A stretch of DNA of 34,566 nt, taken from positions 1 through 34,566 of the forward strand of contig CAMWGU010000026.1 in NCBI GenBank assembly GCA_947173895.1. Direction: 5' to 3'. Positions within the stretch are counted from its first letter, which is position 1. Each line of letters opens with the position of its first letter. This DNA comes from an uncultured Bacteroides sp. (lineage in GTDB: Bacteria; Bacteroidota; Bacteroidia; Bacteroidales; Bacteroidaceae). Shown here one piece after another: positions 14,545 to 23,596 of the stretch. A program made the position numbers and the translations under genes. The notes below the pieces were generated by a model, which was not told the origin of the DNA, ran no database searches, and saw only the letters and a program-made list of their open reading frames with translations.

Positions 14545-17430
14545 TTATTCATTATCCAAGAAATGCAGAATAGCCCCCATAATTTTTGCTCTTTTCTTTA
14601 TTCCTTGAATGCTTTCAAAAGGGAATCCCAAAACAAAAGTGCGATAAGTTCCTTTATACGCGATGCCGGCACTATGATTGTCCGGACTGTATACAAAAGC
14701 CGAGTAGGCGGGTGCTATCGGTGTCAGGCAATCGGGATCGGATACGACGTATGTCTGTTCGTTGAGGCTACGGGGAATACAGAAGCTTATGTCTGCTCCG
14801 TATATTTCACTCGAAGCAGAGTTGCGCATGCTTCCGCCGAAAGCATATTTCAATATGTTTTTGGTAAAGCTTTGTGCGCTGGGGCTGTTCATGCTGCTTC
14901 CTACATACGATCCGCTGAGCATCAGTTTCCCTCCTTGCTGGCAATAGGTGGTGATCAATTGCTGCATAGTGTTGGAAAAAGGTTGCTTTTCGGCTCCCGA
15001 CACCCAATCAATGATAGGATAATCCGTCAGCCGGACAAAACCGTTTTCGACCGCTTCATCGCTACATGATACAAAGGAATAGCCTCTGGCGGCTTGTATG
15101 GCTTTGCCATGAACAAACGGATAGTCGAATGTGTTTCCTGCTACAAGCATTCCTTCCAGTTCGCTGCCGCTGTGTCCCAAACCATCCGGTGTTTCCCGTC
15201 CTATGCGGCTACGGTCAAAGCTCTGTTGTATTCCACAGAAAGCGGGTGTATTTATATAAGGTATACCCGGATCGGCATTTAAGTCGAAACCTTGTATGAA
15301 AGGCGATTCCACAGTTGCTGGTCCGCTCAGGCGGTTAAATCCGTTGACTATTAGTATGGTCCCTTTGCTTCTTTTGGCCTGATAGGCGGACAAGATTTCA
15401 GATGGGAAACTTTCGCCTCCTTTGTTGACAGCAGTTACTTTAAAACTGTACACCAATCCTGGTTCGGCTTCAAATGTATAGTGAGTATCGCGCACCAAGG
15501 TGCCGTTGTCAAATCCTCCATATCCCAAGCGAGTATAAACAATGTATTCCTGGGCTTTGGCTGTTGGCTCCAGCGGGTCGTCTACAGCTTGCCAACTCAA
15601 TTGGAAGGTGTTCTTCCTGTTGCCGGGACGAATGGCGAAATGGTTTACGGGTAAAGGCTGCACTACGTAATCTGTTTCGTGCATGGTGCTCAGGTATTTT
15701 AATACTGATTTGTAAACCGAGCGTCCTACGGTGAATTTGAAATGCGGATCGTGTCCCAGTTTCAGGTCGGCGAAGTTTTGATGGGACAGCAGTTCCAAAA
15801 TCATTGATGGAACAGCCGGCAGTCGTGTTTCGCTATAATTGCGGTTCCACAGGCTACGTCGTTGCCAGTGTATACCGAATCCACCCGATATGTCCCGTTG
15901 CAATCCGGTCAATACCATGTCTGCTAAATCGCGGGATGCATAGCGGGAGATGCCGGCGTTCAGTTTGCCGTCGTTGTAATCGGTGGTGTAGATGCCTAGT
16001 GTGCCTATTAGGCTGTCTTCTTTGGAAAAAACCGCGTCGCTGTGCAGTCCCAACGTCATCTCAAAAGGGACGCGCAATCCTTTTTCGTGAGGGTTGTATA
16101 CGGAGTTTCCGCTGAGGTAGTTAATAATCCGGCTACGGGCATTGATGTCGTCGGTATAGTCGTTCTTGCCTTCGCTGGGGCTGTAGACCGGATAGGGAAA
16201 TCCCGACCATTGTGCGGCGTAGCGGGCTCCTTCCAGATAGCGGGGCAGTCCGCTGGTTTTTCCACCTCGCGATATATTCCCCATGCCTCCGCCGAAACGA
16301 ACGGCATCGGCACACACCACTCCTTTCTGGTTGCTTTCATTGCTGAGTACCACCATGCCATAATCGTTGGATCCTTTGTCGAATTCAAAGGTGCCCAAAT
16401 ACACCCAGGTGCCTCCTCCCATTTGTTGATTGACTAGAAATTCGGTCACACCTCCTTTGTGAAACACCAGGTATTTGGCATCGCTCACGCTTTCAGGCAA
16501 AGTCCGGTAAGTTACATAGACGGCATATTTCCCTGTTTCGGGAATATTGGGAATCCATTGTGCGAAGGCCTTTTCCGGTTTTTTTTCAGTGGAAGCGAAG
16601 CGTGCCGTCCCTTCTTCAAACGGGTTTTCGCCATCTTGATAACTTGTGCGTTTGTGGGCGAATGCCGGTATGGGAGCGGTTTCCCATTTGCCTTTCCGGC
16701 TTTTTGTTTCCTGATAGATGCTTCCTAAGGAGCACTTGTCATTGTCCACAACCACTTCACAGCGTTGCCAGTCGCGTTCGCGTGGGGTATAGACTACCGC
16801 TCCAGCATTTTCCAGCATAGGTATAATATAAGGTATGACGAACGATTGTGTGAACAGGTCCTCGGTGGTGCAGAAGAGTCGGGGACGTTGCCATTCCCAG
16901 TTGTTTGTGTCGTTTTTGTAATATTTTCCGTGGCTTTGCCATAGGGCGATGTGTCTGCCTTCCAATCCTTTGTTTGCTATGAAGGGGCGCGAATTGTTTT
17001 TCACCCATGGATTTCCTTTGTAGTCTGTCCGTTGCCATAGACGGCTTTTGTCTTTTTTCTTTCTCAGGTAGTTTGGGATTAGGTCTTCGATGGCTTTTCC
17101 GTCGGTATAGATTGTAATGTCATAATAGTTGACCGGGCCGGGAAGGCTTTGTTTGAGCAAGCGGTAAACAGCCTCGGTATTTTCGGGTGTAAAGGGTTGG
17201 TATCCGAAACTGGGACTGGCATATACATCCAGCTTTTTCTTGTTGTGGTCTACTTCATAACGGTCCAGTTTGCATTTGCCTATGTTGGCATACGATGTTT
17301 CGTAACGAATGAAGAAATCCTTCAGACGTTGTTCCACATTGGCATCCAGTCCTTGTGCTCCAACGCCGAAAATGCCTGTTGTCAGCAGCAGGAAAATCAT
17401 TACTATTCTTTTTGTATAGATAGAAAACAT
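14545..17430 (-). CDS. exported N-acetylmuramoyl-L-alanine amidase with golvesin-like and FN3-like regions
   Basis: The 961-aa protein begins with a signal peptide (hydrophobic 9-25, likely cleaved after GVGAQ). An Amidase_3 zinc site can be assembled from H167 (IALWQSHG), E190 (CTTEDLF), H463 (LGLHSDA) and E546 (MILELLSHQ). A large insert between E190 and H463 includes a golvesin-like beta-sandwich (about 285-385, around YAVYVTYRTLP and ADAVRFGGG). An FN3-like region follows (about 597-675, LSWQAVD to YSFKVTAVNKGGESFPS), then about 280 residues of unknown fold. Related Bacteroides proteins are often annotated 'xanthan lyase', but the visible chemistry is cleavage of the peptidoglycan amide bond in the periplasm. 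It is divergent from the GH110 gene. Confidence 0.8.
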   Translation of the reverse strand: MFSIYTKRIVMIFLLLTTGIFGVGAQGLDANVEQRLKDFFIRYETSYANIGKCKLDRYEVDHNKKKLDVYASPSFGYQPFTPENTEAVYRLLKQSLPGPVNYYDITIYTDGKAIEDLIPNYLRKKKDKSRLWQRTDYKGNPWVKNNSRPFIANKGLEGRHIALWQSHGKYYKNDTNNWEWQRPRLFCTTEDLFTQSFVIPYIIPMLENAGAVVYTPRERDWQRCEVVVDNDKCSLGSIYQETKSRKGKWETAPIPAFAHKRTSYQDGENPFEEGTARFASTEKKPEKAFAQWIPNIPETGKYAVYVTYRTLPESVSDAKYLVFHKGGVTEFLVNQQMGGGTWVYLGTFEFDKGSNDYGMVVLSNESNQKGVVCADAVRFGGGMGNISRGGKTSGLPRYLEGARYAAQWSGFPYPVYSPSEGKNDYTDDINARSRIINYLSGNSVYNPHEKGLRVPFEMTLGLHSDAVFSKEDSLIGTLGIYTTDYNDGKLNAGISRYASRDLADMVLTGLQRDISGGFGIHWQRRSLWNRNYSETRLPAVPSMILELLSHQNFADLKLGHDPHFKFTVGRSVYKSVLKYLSTMHETDYVVQPLPVNHFAIRPGNRKNTFQLSWQAVDDPLEPTAKAQEYIVYTRLGYGGFDNGTLVRDTHYTFEAEPGLVYSFKVTAVNKGGESFPSEILSAYQAKRSKGTILIVNGFNRLSGPATVESPFIQGFDLNADPGIPYINTPAFCGIQQSFDRSRIGRETPDGLGHSGSELEGMLVAGNTFDYPFVHGKAIQAARGYSFVSCSDEAVENGFVRLTDYPIIDWVSGAEKQPFSNTMQQLITTYCQQGGKLMLSGSYVGSSMNSPSAQSFTKNILKYAFGGSMRNSASSEIYGADISFCIPRSLNEQTYVVSDPDCLTPIAPAYSAFVYSPDNHSAGIAYKGTYRTFVLGFPFESIQGIKKRAKIMGAILHFLDNE

Positions 17431-17472
17431 AAATTCTTTTATTTTTTAGAACGCGAAGTTAGAGATTTTTGT

Positions 17473-17480
17473 TAGCTTTG
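17473..17480 (+). promoter_or_regulatory. candidate -7 box for the GH110 gene
   Basis: TAGCTTTG matches TAnnTTTG and lies 29 bases before the GH110 ATG. No TTTG is found at the expected -33 position. Confidence 0.55.
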
Positions 17481-17509
17481 TCGCTATAATTAACCTATAA
17501 TGAATCTAA

Positions 17510-19327
17510 ATGAAACGAATTATCTTTAATTTTTGCTTTGTTTGGCTGGCTGTTTCCGCTTTTGCCGGAAATAAAGTGGTCAGAATGCGCGACTATGGTT
17601 TGACGCCCGACACACACGAGAATCTTTCGCCTTTGTTGCAAAAGGCATTGCAAGACATTCAGTCCCAAGTGCATCCCGGTGACCGGGTAACACTACTTTT
17701 CGAGTCCGGTCGGTATGATTTTCATCCGGAAGGGGCGGCCGTACGTACGTATTATATATCCAATCACGATCAGGATAATCCGAAGACGGTAGGTTTTCCT
17801 TTGGAGGATTGGAAGGGGCTGACAATAGACGGGCAAGGTGCCGATTTCATTTTTCACGGGCGCATGCTCCCGATTTCTTTGCTCCGTTCGGAAAACTGTA
17901 CACTGTGTAATTTCAGCATTGACTTTGAGACTCCTCATATCACACAAGTCAAGGTGCTGAAAAGCGGGGAGGAGGGGATTACTTTCGAACCGGCTTCGTG
18001 GGTGAACTGTCGCATCAATGAGAAAGGCTTTTTTGAGGCATACGGTGAGGGATGGTCTCTTGTACCCCAAGGTGGTATTGCTTTTGAGGAGGATACGAAA
18101 AGACTGGTGTATCGGACCAGTGATCTGTGGTGTCCCACGGAGGGAGTGAAGGAAGTCGCTCAGGGTGTTTATCACGCACCTATGTGGAAAGACGCCCACT
18201 TGGTGCCGGGTACGGTGGTAGCGCTTCGTACGTGGGACCGTCCGGCACCAGGCATATTCCTATCTGGTGATACAAAGACTTGCCTGCGCAATGTGAAGGT
18301 GCATTATGCCGAAGGCATGGGATTGCTGGCTCAGTTGTGCCAGGATGTCACGCTGGATGAGTTTGGAGTCTGTCTTCGTGGCGACAAGGATCCGCGTTAT
18401 TTTACCACACAGGCCGATGCCACTCATTTCTCCGGTTGTCGGGGGAAAATAGAGTCGTGCAACGGATTGTACGAGGGAATGATGGATGACGCCATCAATG
18501 TGCATGGCACTTATCTGAAGATCAAGCAACGCCTGGACGACCATACGGTGATTGCCCGATACATGCATTCGCAAAGTTATGGTTTCGAGTGGGGGATGAA
18601 TGGCGATGAGGTGCAGTTTGTACGTTCGGCCACGATGGAGCTGACAGGTGGAAGAAATCGGGTGAAAGAGATCCGGCCTTACGATAAAGATACGGTGGAA
18701 GGTGCGAAGGAGTATCTCATTACCTTCTCCGATCCTTTGGATGAAAAAATTACGGATGAAGAAGGCTTTGGGATAGAGAACTTGTCCTGGTGTCCGGAGG
18801 TTCATTTTGCAGACAATGTGATTCGCAACAATCGAGCGCGTGGTACGCTGTTTAGCACTCCGCTACGGACGGTGGTGGAGCGCAATCTGTTCGATCATAC
18901 CTCGGGTGCCGCTATCTTGTTGTGTGGCGACTGTAACGGCTGGTTTGAAACAGGAGCTTGTCGGGATGTATTGATTCGCAACAATCGTTTTATCAATGCG
19001 CTGACCAATATGTTTCAGTTTACGGAAGCTGTTATTTCCATTTATCCGGAAATTCCCGATCTGGAACATCAGCAGGCGTATTTCCATGGTGGAGAAGGAA
19101 CCAGAGGAGTGGTGATAGAAGATAATTATTTTGAGACTTTTGATCATCCGATTCTTTTTGCGAAGTCTGTTGACGGATTGGTCTTCAAACATAATAAGAT
19201 TCGGCAGAATACGGATTATCCGGCTTTTCATCATAACAAATCCCGTTTCCGCCTGCTTCGCACTCGGAATGTGAAGATAGAGAAAAATGATTTCGAAAAT
19301 GAAGATGAAAGTGTGCTGAAAGAATAA
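17510..19327 (+). CDS. glaB: GH110 alpha-1,3-galactosidase (GlaB-like)
   Basis: The 605-aa protein has a signal peptide (MKRIIFNFCFVWLAVSAFA) followed by the GH110 opening RMRDYGLTPDTHENLSPLLQKAL. The rest is a right-handed beta-helix built from short turns (GLTIDGQGADFIFHG, CTLCNFSIDFETP, DVLIRNNRFINAL, GVVIEDNYFE, GLVFKHNKIRQN). The segment GMMDDAINVHGTYLKI (Asp pair) is a strong family landmark. GH110 enzymes from Bacteroides remove terminal alpha-1,3-linked galactose from host glycans such as blood group B or linear Gal epitopes. The unbranched/branched preference cannot be read here. Length fits the GlaB subgroup. It is exported and ends at a strong terminator. Confidence 0.88.
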   Translation: MKRIIFNFCFVWLAVSAFAGNKVVRMRDYGLTPDTHENLSPLLQKALQDIQSQVHPGDRVTLLFESGRYDFHPEGAAVRTYYISNHDQDNPKTVGFPLEDWKGLTIDGQGADFIFHGRMLPISLLRSENCTLCNFSIDFETPHITQVKVLKSGEEGITFEPASWVNCRINEKGFFEAYGEGWSLVPQGGIAFEEDTKRLVYRTSDLWCPTEGVKEVAQGVYHAPMWKDAHLVPGTVVALRTWDRPAPGIFLSGDTKTCLRNVKVHYAEGMGLLAQLCQDVTLDEFGVCLRGDKDPRYFTTQADATHFSGCRGKIESCNGLYEGMMDDAINVHGTYLKIKQRLDDHTVIARYMHSQSYGFEWGMNGDEVQFVRSATMELTGGRNRVKEIRPYDKDTVEGAKEYLITFSDPLDEKITDEEGFGIENLSWCPEVHFADNVIRNNRARGTLFSTPLRTVVERNLFDHTSGAAILLCGDCNGWFETGACRDVLIRNNRFINALTNMFQFTEAVISIYPEIPDLEHQQAYFHGGEGTRGVVIEDNYFETFDHPILFAKSVDGLVFKHNKIRQNTDYPAFHHNKSRFRLLRTRNVKIEKNDFENEDESVLKE

Positions 19328-19333
19328 CATATA

Positions 19334-19377
19334 AAAACGCAGACTACACCGGTTTTACTCCGTGTGGTCTGCGTTTT
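19334..19377. terminator. bidirectional terminator hairpin
   Basis: AAAACGCAGACTACAC (19334-19349) pairs with GTGTGGTCTGCGTTTT (19362-19377) over 16 bp with one G-T wobble, followed by a T-rich run. It starts 6 bp after the GH110 stop and lies 54 bp from the end of the convergent acyltransferase gene, so it can serve both. Confidence 0.9.
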
Positions 19378-19430
19378 ATTTTTTTGCCAATGAAGAACGG
19401 TCTTACCAGATATGACATTCGTTCCGTTTG

Positions 19431-19988
19431 TCAGTCTATATCTCCAATGGTGAAATTCTCGGGATGTTTGCCTTTGAAATCCTTATAATACAATTTGATT
19501 TCCCGCATGTCCTTTTCCAAATTTCCGCTGGGGTGTATCACTTTTTCGGCCGTAATGCACTTTTTTTCGTAGTCGATGGCTATCAGGACAATAGGCAGCC
19601 CGGCTCCTAGGGCAATGTAATAAAATCCTTTTTTCCAGTTAGAATTAGCCTTGCGTGTTCCTTCAGGCGTAATGGCCAGATGGAACTTTTCACTTGCTTT
19701 GGCTATCTGTATGGTTTGGTCCACCAATGAAGTTTTGCGGCTGCGGTCTACCGGTATTCCTCCCATCCATCTGAAAATAGGTCCCAAAGGCCAGAAGAAC
19801 CAGTCTTTCTTCATCATGAAGCCGCTTTCCCGTCCTATGGCTCCCAAAAACAATTTGCCTATGAATAAGTCCCAATTTGTGGTATGCGGTGCGGCACAAA
19901 TGATATATTTATCATAATCCGGCACCGTTACTTTTGCTTTCCATCCCAACAATTTATAGTAGATAAAACTACAAATAGCTTTTTTCAT
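19431..19988 (-). CDS. PlsC-like 1-acyl-glycerol-3-phosphate acyltransferase family protein
   Basis: The 185-aa protein contains the HX4D acyltransferase motif (H35-TTNW-D40), a GGIPVDRSR segment (76-84) and the substrate-binding TPEGTRK motif (107-113). These define the LPLAT superfamily. It is shorter than canonical PlsC (about 240 aa) and lacks a clear N-terminal membrane span. It resembles the compact acyltransferases common in Bacteroidetes whose exact acceptor is unknown. It acts at the inner membrane on acyl-ACP or acyl-CoA. It lies 10 bp after a small hypothetical gene on the same strand, probably one transcript. Confidence 0.85.
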   Translation of the reverse strand: MKKAICSFIYYKLLGWKAKVTVPDYDKYIICAAPHTTNWDLFIGKLFLGAIGRESGFMMKKDWFFWPLGPIFRWMGGIPVDRSRKTSLVDQTIQIAKASEKFHLAITPEGTRKANSNWKKGFYYIALGAGLPIVLIAIDYEKKCITAEKVIHPSGNLEKDMREIKLYYKDFKGKHPENFTIGDID

Positions 19989-19998
19989 TTCTCTGGCT

Positions 19999-20247
19999 TT
20001 ATGCTTTCGTCGCTTTATCCAGTTCGTCTGAAACTACTTTAATTTCGTTGTTCAGTTCTTCGTTCAGTTTCTTATAGAAGCCTTTCACGTTGCCCGGTTC
20101 GGTATGACTGATGCGAGGAATCAGTTTGATCACGTTGTGTACCGAGTCACAAACTACTTCACGGTTAACGCCTTCCATCAGGCTTACTAAAAATAAATCA
20201 CCTGCTATATGGGTTATTTTCTTCTTTAAAGCTCTTCTGCTTGCCAT
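19999..20247 (-). CDS. small conserved-looking hypothetical protein
   Basis: The 82-aa protein is likely helical: a basic start (MASRRALKKKITHIAGDLF) and a charged C-terminal helix (KLNEELNNEIKVVSDELDK). It has no signal peptide, metal motif or membrane span. I do not recognise it. It is the first gene before the acyltransferase (10-bp gap) and divergent from the PPi-PFK gene. Ordinary codon content and tight spacing support it being real. Confidence 0.7.
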   Translation of the reverse strand: MASRRALKKKITHIAGDLFLVSLMEGVNREVVCDSVHNVIKLIPRISHTEPGNVKGFYKKLNEELNNEIKVVSDELDKATKA

Positions 20248-20401
20248 ACATGTAATGTTTTAAGTTAATACAAAAATCGAAATTCGCGGTAAAGGTAACA
20301 TTTTTATTTGTATACGTTTTCATATTTGCGAAAAAAGAGCGAAATTTGCACTTGAATTCCAAAATGAAATTATACACCTTATATAAATAGAATAATAGAA
20401 T

Positions 20402-22045
20402 ATGACTAAAAGTGCATTACAAATTGCCAGAGCTGCTTATCAGCCTAAACTTCCTAAAGCGTTGAAAGGCGCGGTTAAAGTAAAGGAAGGTGAACCTACC
20501 CAGTCGGTTGCCGACCAGGAAGCTATCAAAGCTTTGTTTCCTAATACTTACGGCATGCCGTTGATCCAGTTCGTTGAAGGCGAAGCAGTCGCTATGCCTG
20601 CCATCAACGTAGGTGTTATCTTGTCTGGTGGACAGGCTCCCGGCGGACACAATGTTATTTCGGGCTTGTTCGATGGTATCAAAACATTAAATAAAGACAG
20701 TAAATTGTATGGTTTCATTCTGGGACCTGGCGGCTTGGTTGATCATAATTATATAGAATTGACTTCCGATATTATCGATGAATACCGCAATACCGGTGGT
20801 TTCGATATTATCGGTTCCGGACGTACCAAGCTGGAAAAGCAGGAACAGTTTGATAAAGGATTGGAGATTATTAAGGAATTAGGCATCAAGGCACTGGTAA
20901 TTATCGGTGGTGATGACTCGAACACCAATGCTTGTGTGCTGGCCGAATACTATGCTGCAAAGAATTGTGGCGTTCAGGTAATCGGTTGTCCAAAGACTAT
21001 TGACGGTGACTTGAAGAACGAAATGATCGAGACTTCTTTCGGTTTCGATACTGCATGCAAGACTTATTCTGAAGTGATAGGTAACATTCAGCGCGACTGT
21101 AACTCTGCCCGCAAATACTGGCACTTCATCAAGTTGATGGGACGTTCTGCTTCTCACATTGCCCTGGAATGCGCTTTGCAGGTTCAGCCTAATGTTTGCA
21201 TCGTTTCTGAAGAAGTAGAGGCCAAGAATATGTCTTTGGATGATGTAGTTACTTACATCGCTCAGGTAGTGGCCGACCGTGCCGCACAAGGTAACAACTT
21301 CGGTACTGTGTTGATTCCCGAAGGTCTGATCGAATTCATTCCTGCCATGAAGAGACTGATTGCCGAACTGAACGACTTCTTGGCTGCTAACGCAGCAGAA
21401 TTCGCACTGATCAAGAAGTCTCATCAGCGTGAGTATATCATATCTAAGCTTTCTAAGGAAAATTCAGACATCTATGCTTCTTTGCCCGAAGGTGTTGCAC
21501 GCCAGCTGACTTTAGACCGCGACCCGCACGGAAATGTACAGGTTTCACTGATTGAAACTGAAAAGCTCTTGTCGGACATGGTAGCTGTTAAATTGGCTCA
21601 GTGGAAGGAAGAAGGTAAATATGTGGGCAAATTTGCCGCACAGCACCATTTCTTCGGTTATGAAGGACGTTGCGCCGCTCCGTCAAACTTCGATGCCGAT
21701 TATTGCTACTCATTGGGGTACACAGCTTCGATGCTGATTGCTAACGGAAAGACCGGCTATATGTCTTCCGTACGCAATACGACTGCTCCTGCTGAAGAAT
21801 GGATTGCAGGCGGTGTGCCTATCACGATGATGATGAACATGGAACGTCGTCATGGCGAAATGAAGCCGGTTATCCAGAAAGCATTGGTAAAACTGGATGG
21901 CGCTCCTTTCAAGACATTCGCTGCACAGCGCGACCGTTGGGCCATCGAGACAGACTATGTATATCCGGGTCCTATCCAGTACTTCGGTCCTACAGAAGTT
22001 TGCGATCAGGCTACTAAGACATTGCAGTTGGAACAAGGAAAATAA
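20402..22045 (+). CDS. pfp: diphosphate--fructose-6-phosphate 1-phosphotransferase (PPi-PFK)
   Basis: The 547-aa protein belongs to the long PPi-PFK (beta-subunit-like) group. GGQAPGGHN (76-84) is the phosphate-binding loop, GGDDSNTNA (169-177) carries the second Asp typical of PPi users, and [12 protein letters not shown] (196-207) holds the catalytic TIDGD with the downstream Lys that favours pyrophosphate over [16 protein letters not shown] and EGLIEFIP are further family landmarks. It performs the reversible phosphorylation of fructose 6-phosphate in cytoplasmic glycolysis/gluconeogenesis, using PPi. Complete and monocistronic, with a strong terminator 26 bp after the stop. Confidence 0.95.
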   Translation: MTKSALQIARAAYQPKLPKALKGAVKVKEGEPTQSVADQEAIKALFPNTYGMPLIQFVEGEAVAMPAINVGVILSGGQAPGGHNVISGLFDGIKTLNKDSKLYGFILGPGGLVDHNYIELTSDIIDEYRNTGGFDIIGSGRTKLEKQEQFDKGLEIIKELGIKALVIIGGDDSNTNACVLAEYYAAKNCGVQVIGCPKTIDGDLKNEMIETSFGFDTACKTYSEVIGNIQRDCNSARKYWHFIKLMGRSASHIALECALQVQPNVCIVSEEVEAKNMSLDDVVTYIAQVVADRAAQGNNFGTVLIPEGLIEFIPAMKRLIAELNDFLAANAAEFALIKKSHQREYIISKLSKENSDIYASLPEGVARQLTLDRDPHGNVQVSLIETEKLLSDMVAVKLAQWKEEGKYVGKFAAQHHFFGYEGRCAAPSNFDADYCYSLGYTASMLIANGKTGYMSSVRNTTAPAEEWIAGGVPITMMMNMERRHGEMKPVIQKALVKLDGAPFKTFAAQRDRWAIETDYVYPGPIQYFGPTEVCDQATKTLQLEQGK

Positions 22046-22071
22046 GTTTTTCTTCTAACTTCATAATAGCG

Positions 22072-22115
22072 AAACCCATCGGGGCTGATTGTAAAACCTT
22101 CTCCCGATGGGTTTT
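22072..22115 (+). terminator. terminator after pfp
   Basis: AAACCCATCGGG (22072-22083) pairs perfectly with CCCGATGGGTTT (22103-22114), 12 bp, with a 19-base loop and TTTT at the end. Confidence 0.85.
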
Positions 22116-22167
22116 ATTGCATGATATGCAGAAACGGACTCATGTAGCAAAATAAAACAATACAAAA

Positions 22168-23037
22168 ATGGTAAGAGTGAAAAACACACGTCCTGCTCCA
22201 GCCTCCAAAAAGGCAGCCGCAAAAACCGCTCGCCGGACTACGCAGCGGAAGGTGAAAAAGAAACCACAACAAAGGCAGATGCCTTCTTGGTTTCGGCATG
22301 TCATTGCGGGAGGCATTGTGTGTTTGTTTCTTGCTGCTTTTTTTTACTTTTTTATTTATCCGTATTCTTATCGCTGGAAGCCTTGTTATGGTTTCAAGGC
22401 ATACGGGGTATGTATGCCGTCGGGATATGCCGTTCATGGCATAGATGTCTCTCATCACCAGGGGGACATAGATTGGAAAATGCTGGCTCAGACCCGACAG
22501 GGGAAGTTTCCCATTCATTTTGTTTTCATGAAAGCTTCGGAAGGTGGTGACTATGGTGACAAGTCTTTCGCCGCCAATTTTGATTCGGCCCAATCGCATG
22601 GCTTTATCCGGGGGGCTTATCATTTTTATAATCCGAAGACAGACCCTATCCGTCAGGCTGACTTTTTTATCCATTCCGTAAAACTGGATTCGGGCGACTT
22701 GCCTCCTGTGCTCGATATAGAGAAGAAAGGGAAAAGCGAGGAACAGCTTCGTCACGACCTGAAACTGTGGCTGGACAGAATTGAGCAACACTACAAGGTA
22801 AAGCCGATTCTTTATACTTCTTATAAATTCAAACTCCGTTATCTGAACGATTCGGTCTTTAATTCCTATCCCTACTGGATTGCCCATTATTATGTAGATT
22901 CTGTGAAATATAAAGGCGACTGGAAGTTCTGGCAACACACGGATGTGGGCGTATTGCCCGGCATTCGTGAGAAGGTGGATCTGAATATATTCAACGGTTC
23001 GTTAGAAGAACTCCGTTCCATGACCCTCAAGGAATGA
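22168..23037 (+). CDS. membrane-anchored GH25 lysozyme-like hydrolase
   Basis: The 289-aa protein has three parts. Residues 1-43 are very basic and Ala/Lys/Arg-rich. A single membrane span follows at about 45-66 (VIAGGIVCLFLAAFFYFF). The GH25 domain runs from about 90: GIDVSHHQGDIDW (D93), KASEG (E125) and VLDIE (D183, E185, the catalytic pair), ending with FWQHTDVG and VDLNIFNG. Topology should be N-in with the catalytic domain in the periplasm, where it would cleave the beta-1,4 bond of peptidoglycan glycan chains. The basic tail is unusual for a secreted lysozyme and may bind nucleic acid or lipid head groups. The gene is alone, after the pfp terminator. Confidence 0.88.
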   Translation: MVRVKNTRPAPASKKAAAKTARRTTQRKVKKKPQQRQMPSWFRHVIAGGIVCLFLAAFFYFFIYPYSYRWKPCYGFKAYGVCMPSGYAVHGIDVSHHQGDIDWKMLAQTRQGKFPIHFVFMKASEGGDYGDKSFAANFDSAQSHGFIRGAYHFYNPKTDPIRQADFFIHSVKLDSGDLPPVLDIEKKGKSEEQLRHDLKLWLDRIEQHYKVKPILYTSYKFKLRYLNDSVFNSYPYWIAHYYVDSVKYKGDWKFWQHTDVGVLPGIREKVDLNIFNGSLEELRSMTLKE

Positions 23038-23095
23038 GCTGTTTGTTTTTCAGGTTGGATTGCTCGGGGGATGATTGACTTTTTAATCTTTGCAC

Positions 23096-23103
23096 TATTT
23101 TTG
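23096..23103 (+). promoter_or_regulatory. candidate -7 box for the YccF gene
   Basis: TATTTTTG matches TAnnTTTG and ends 8 bases before the ATG at 23112. If used, the transcript would be nearly leaderless. Confidence 0.4.
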
Positions 23104-23111
23104 ATTTGAAT

Positions 23112-23480
23112 ATGAATTTGTTGATGAATATACTATGGATTGTGTTGGGCGGTTTGCTCACTTGTGTGGAATACATCATAGCCAGCCTGTTGCTGATGGT
23201 GACCATTGTGGGCATCCCGTTCGGTTTCCAAACCTTGAAGTTGGCGGTGCTGGCTCTTTGTCCTTTTGGCCGTCAGGTGCGCAGTTGTCCCGGCGACGGG
23301 GGATGCCTCAGTGTGTTGATGAATATCATCTGGATATTGGTGGGCGGTATATGGATCAGTCTTTCGCATCTGGCGTTCGGGCTGTTGCTTTGCGTTACAA
23401 TCATCGGCATTCCTTTCGGACTGCAACATTTCAAGCTGGCGGGTTTGGCGCTTACTCCGTTTGGAAAAGAAATTGTGTAA
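23112..23480 (+). CDS. YccF-family inner-membrane protein
   Basis: The start is ATG 23112 (MNLLMNILWIVLGG); a TTG two codons earlier is less likely. The product of about 122 aa is made of two copies of the YccF repeat. Each has a hydrophobic NIxWIxxGG segment and a VTIxGIPFG segment (copy 1 about 5-55, copy 2 about 66-115; TIVGIPFGFQTLKLA and TIIGIPFGLQHFKLA). Four membrane segments are expected. YccF proteins are small inner-membrane proteins of unsettled function. The CPGDGG linker between the repeats is short. A hairpin with a T-run follows the gene. Confidence 0.85.
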   Translation: MNLLMNILWIVLGGLLTCVEYIIASLLLMVTIVGIPFGFQTLKLAVLALCPFGRQVRSCPGDGGCLSVLMNIIWILVGGIWISLSHLAFGLLLCVTIIGIPFGLQHFKLAGLALTPFGKEIV

Positions 23481-23522
23481 GGGAGAGGCAATGCCTTTTT
23501 CTGGGCATATATGATATGTATC

Positions 23523-23565
23523 GTGGGTCTGTGGCGATGTGTCCGCAGGCCCACAAGCTATTTTT
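23523..23565 (+). terminator. hairpin terminator after the YccF gene
   Basis: GTGGGTCTGTGG (23523-23534) pairs with CCGCAGGCCCAC (23543-23554) over 12 bp with two wobbles and an 8-base loop. TTTTT follows at 23560. Confidence 0.65.
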
Positions 23566-23596
23566 ATCAGTTCACGAAGGTCTGTTCATGAAAAGT

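Noticed and set aside
14529-14552. Terminator between the hypothetical gene and the amidase
   Set aside because: The 8-bp AT-only stem (ATGAATAA/TTATTCAT) is weak, lacks a T-run and overlaps the amidase stop codon.
20301-20350. Promoter for pfp
   Set aside because: CATATTTG and GAAATTTG only partly match TAnnTTTG and no TTTG lies at the right distance, so no promoter was called.
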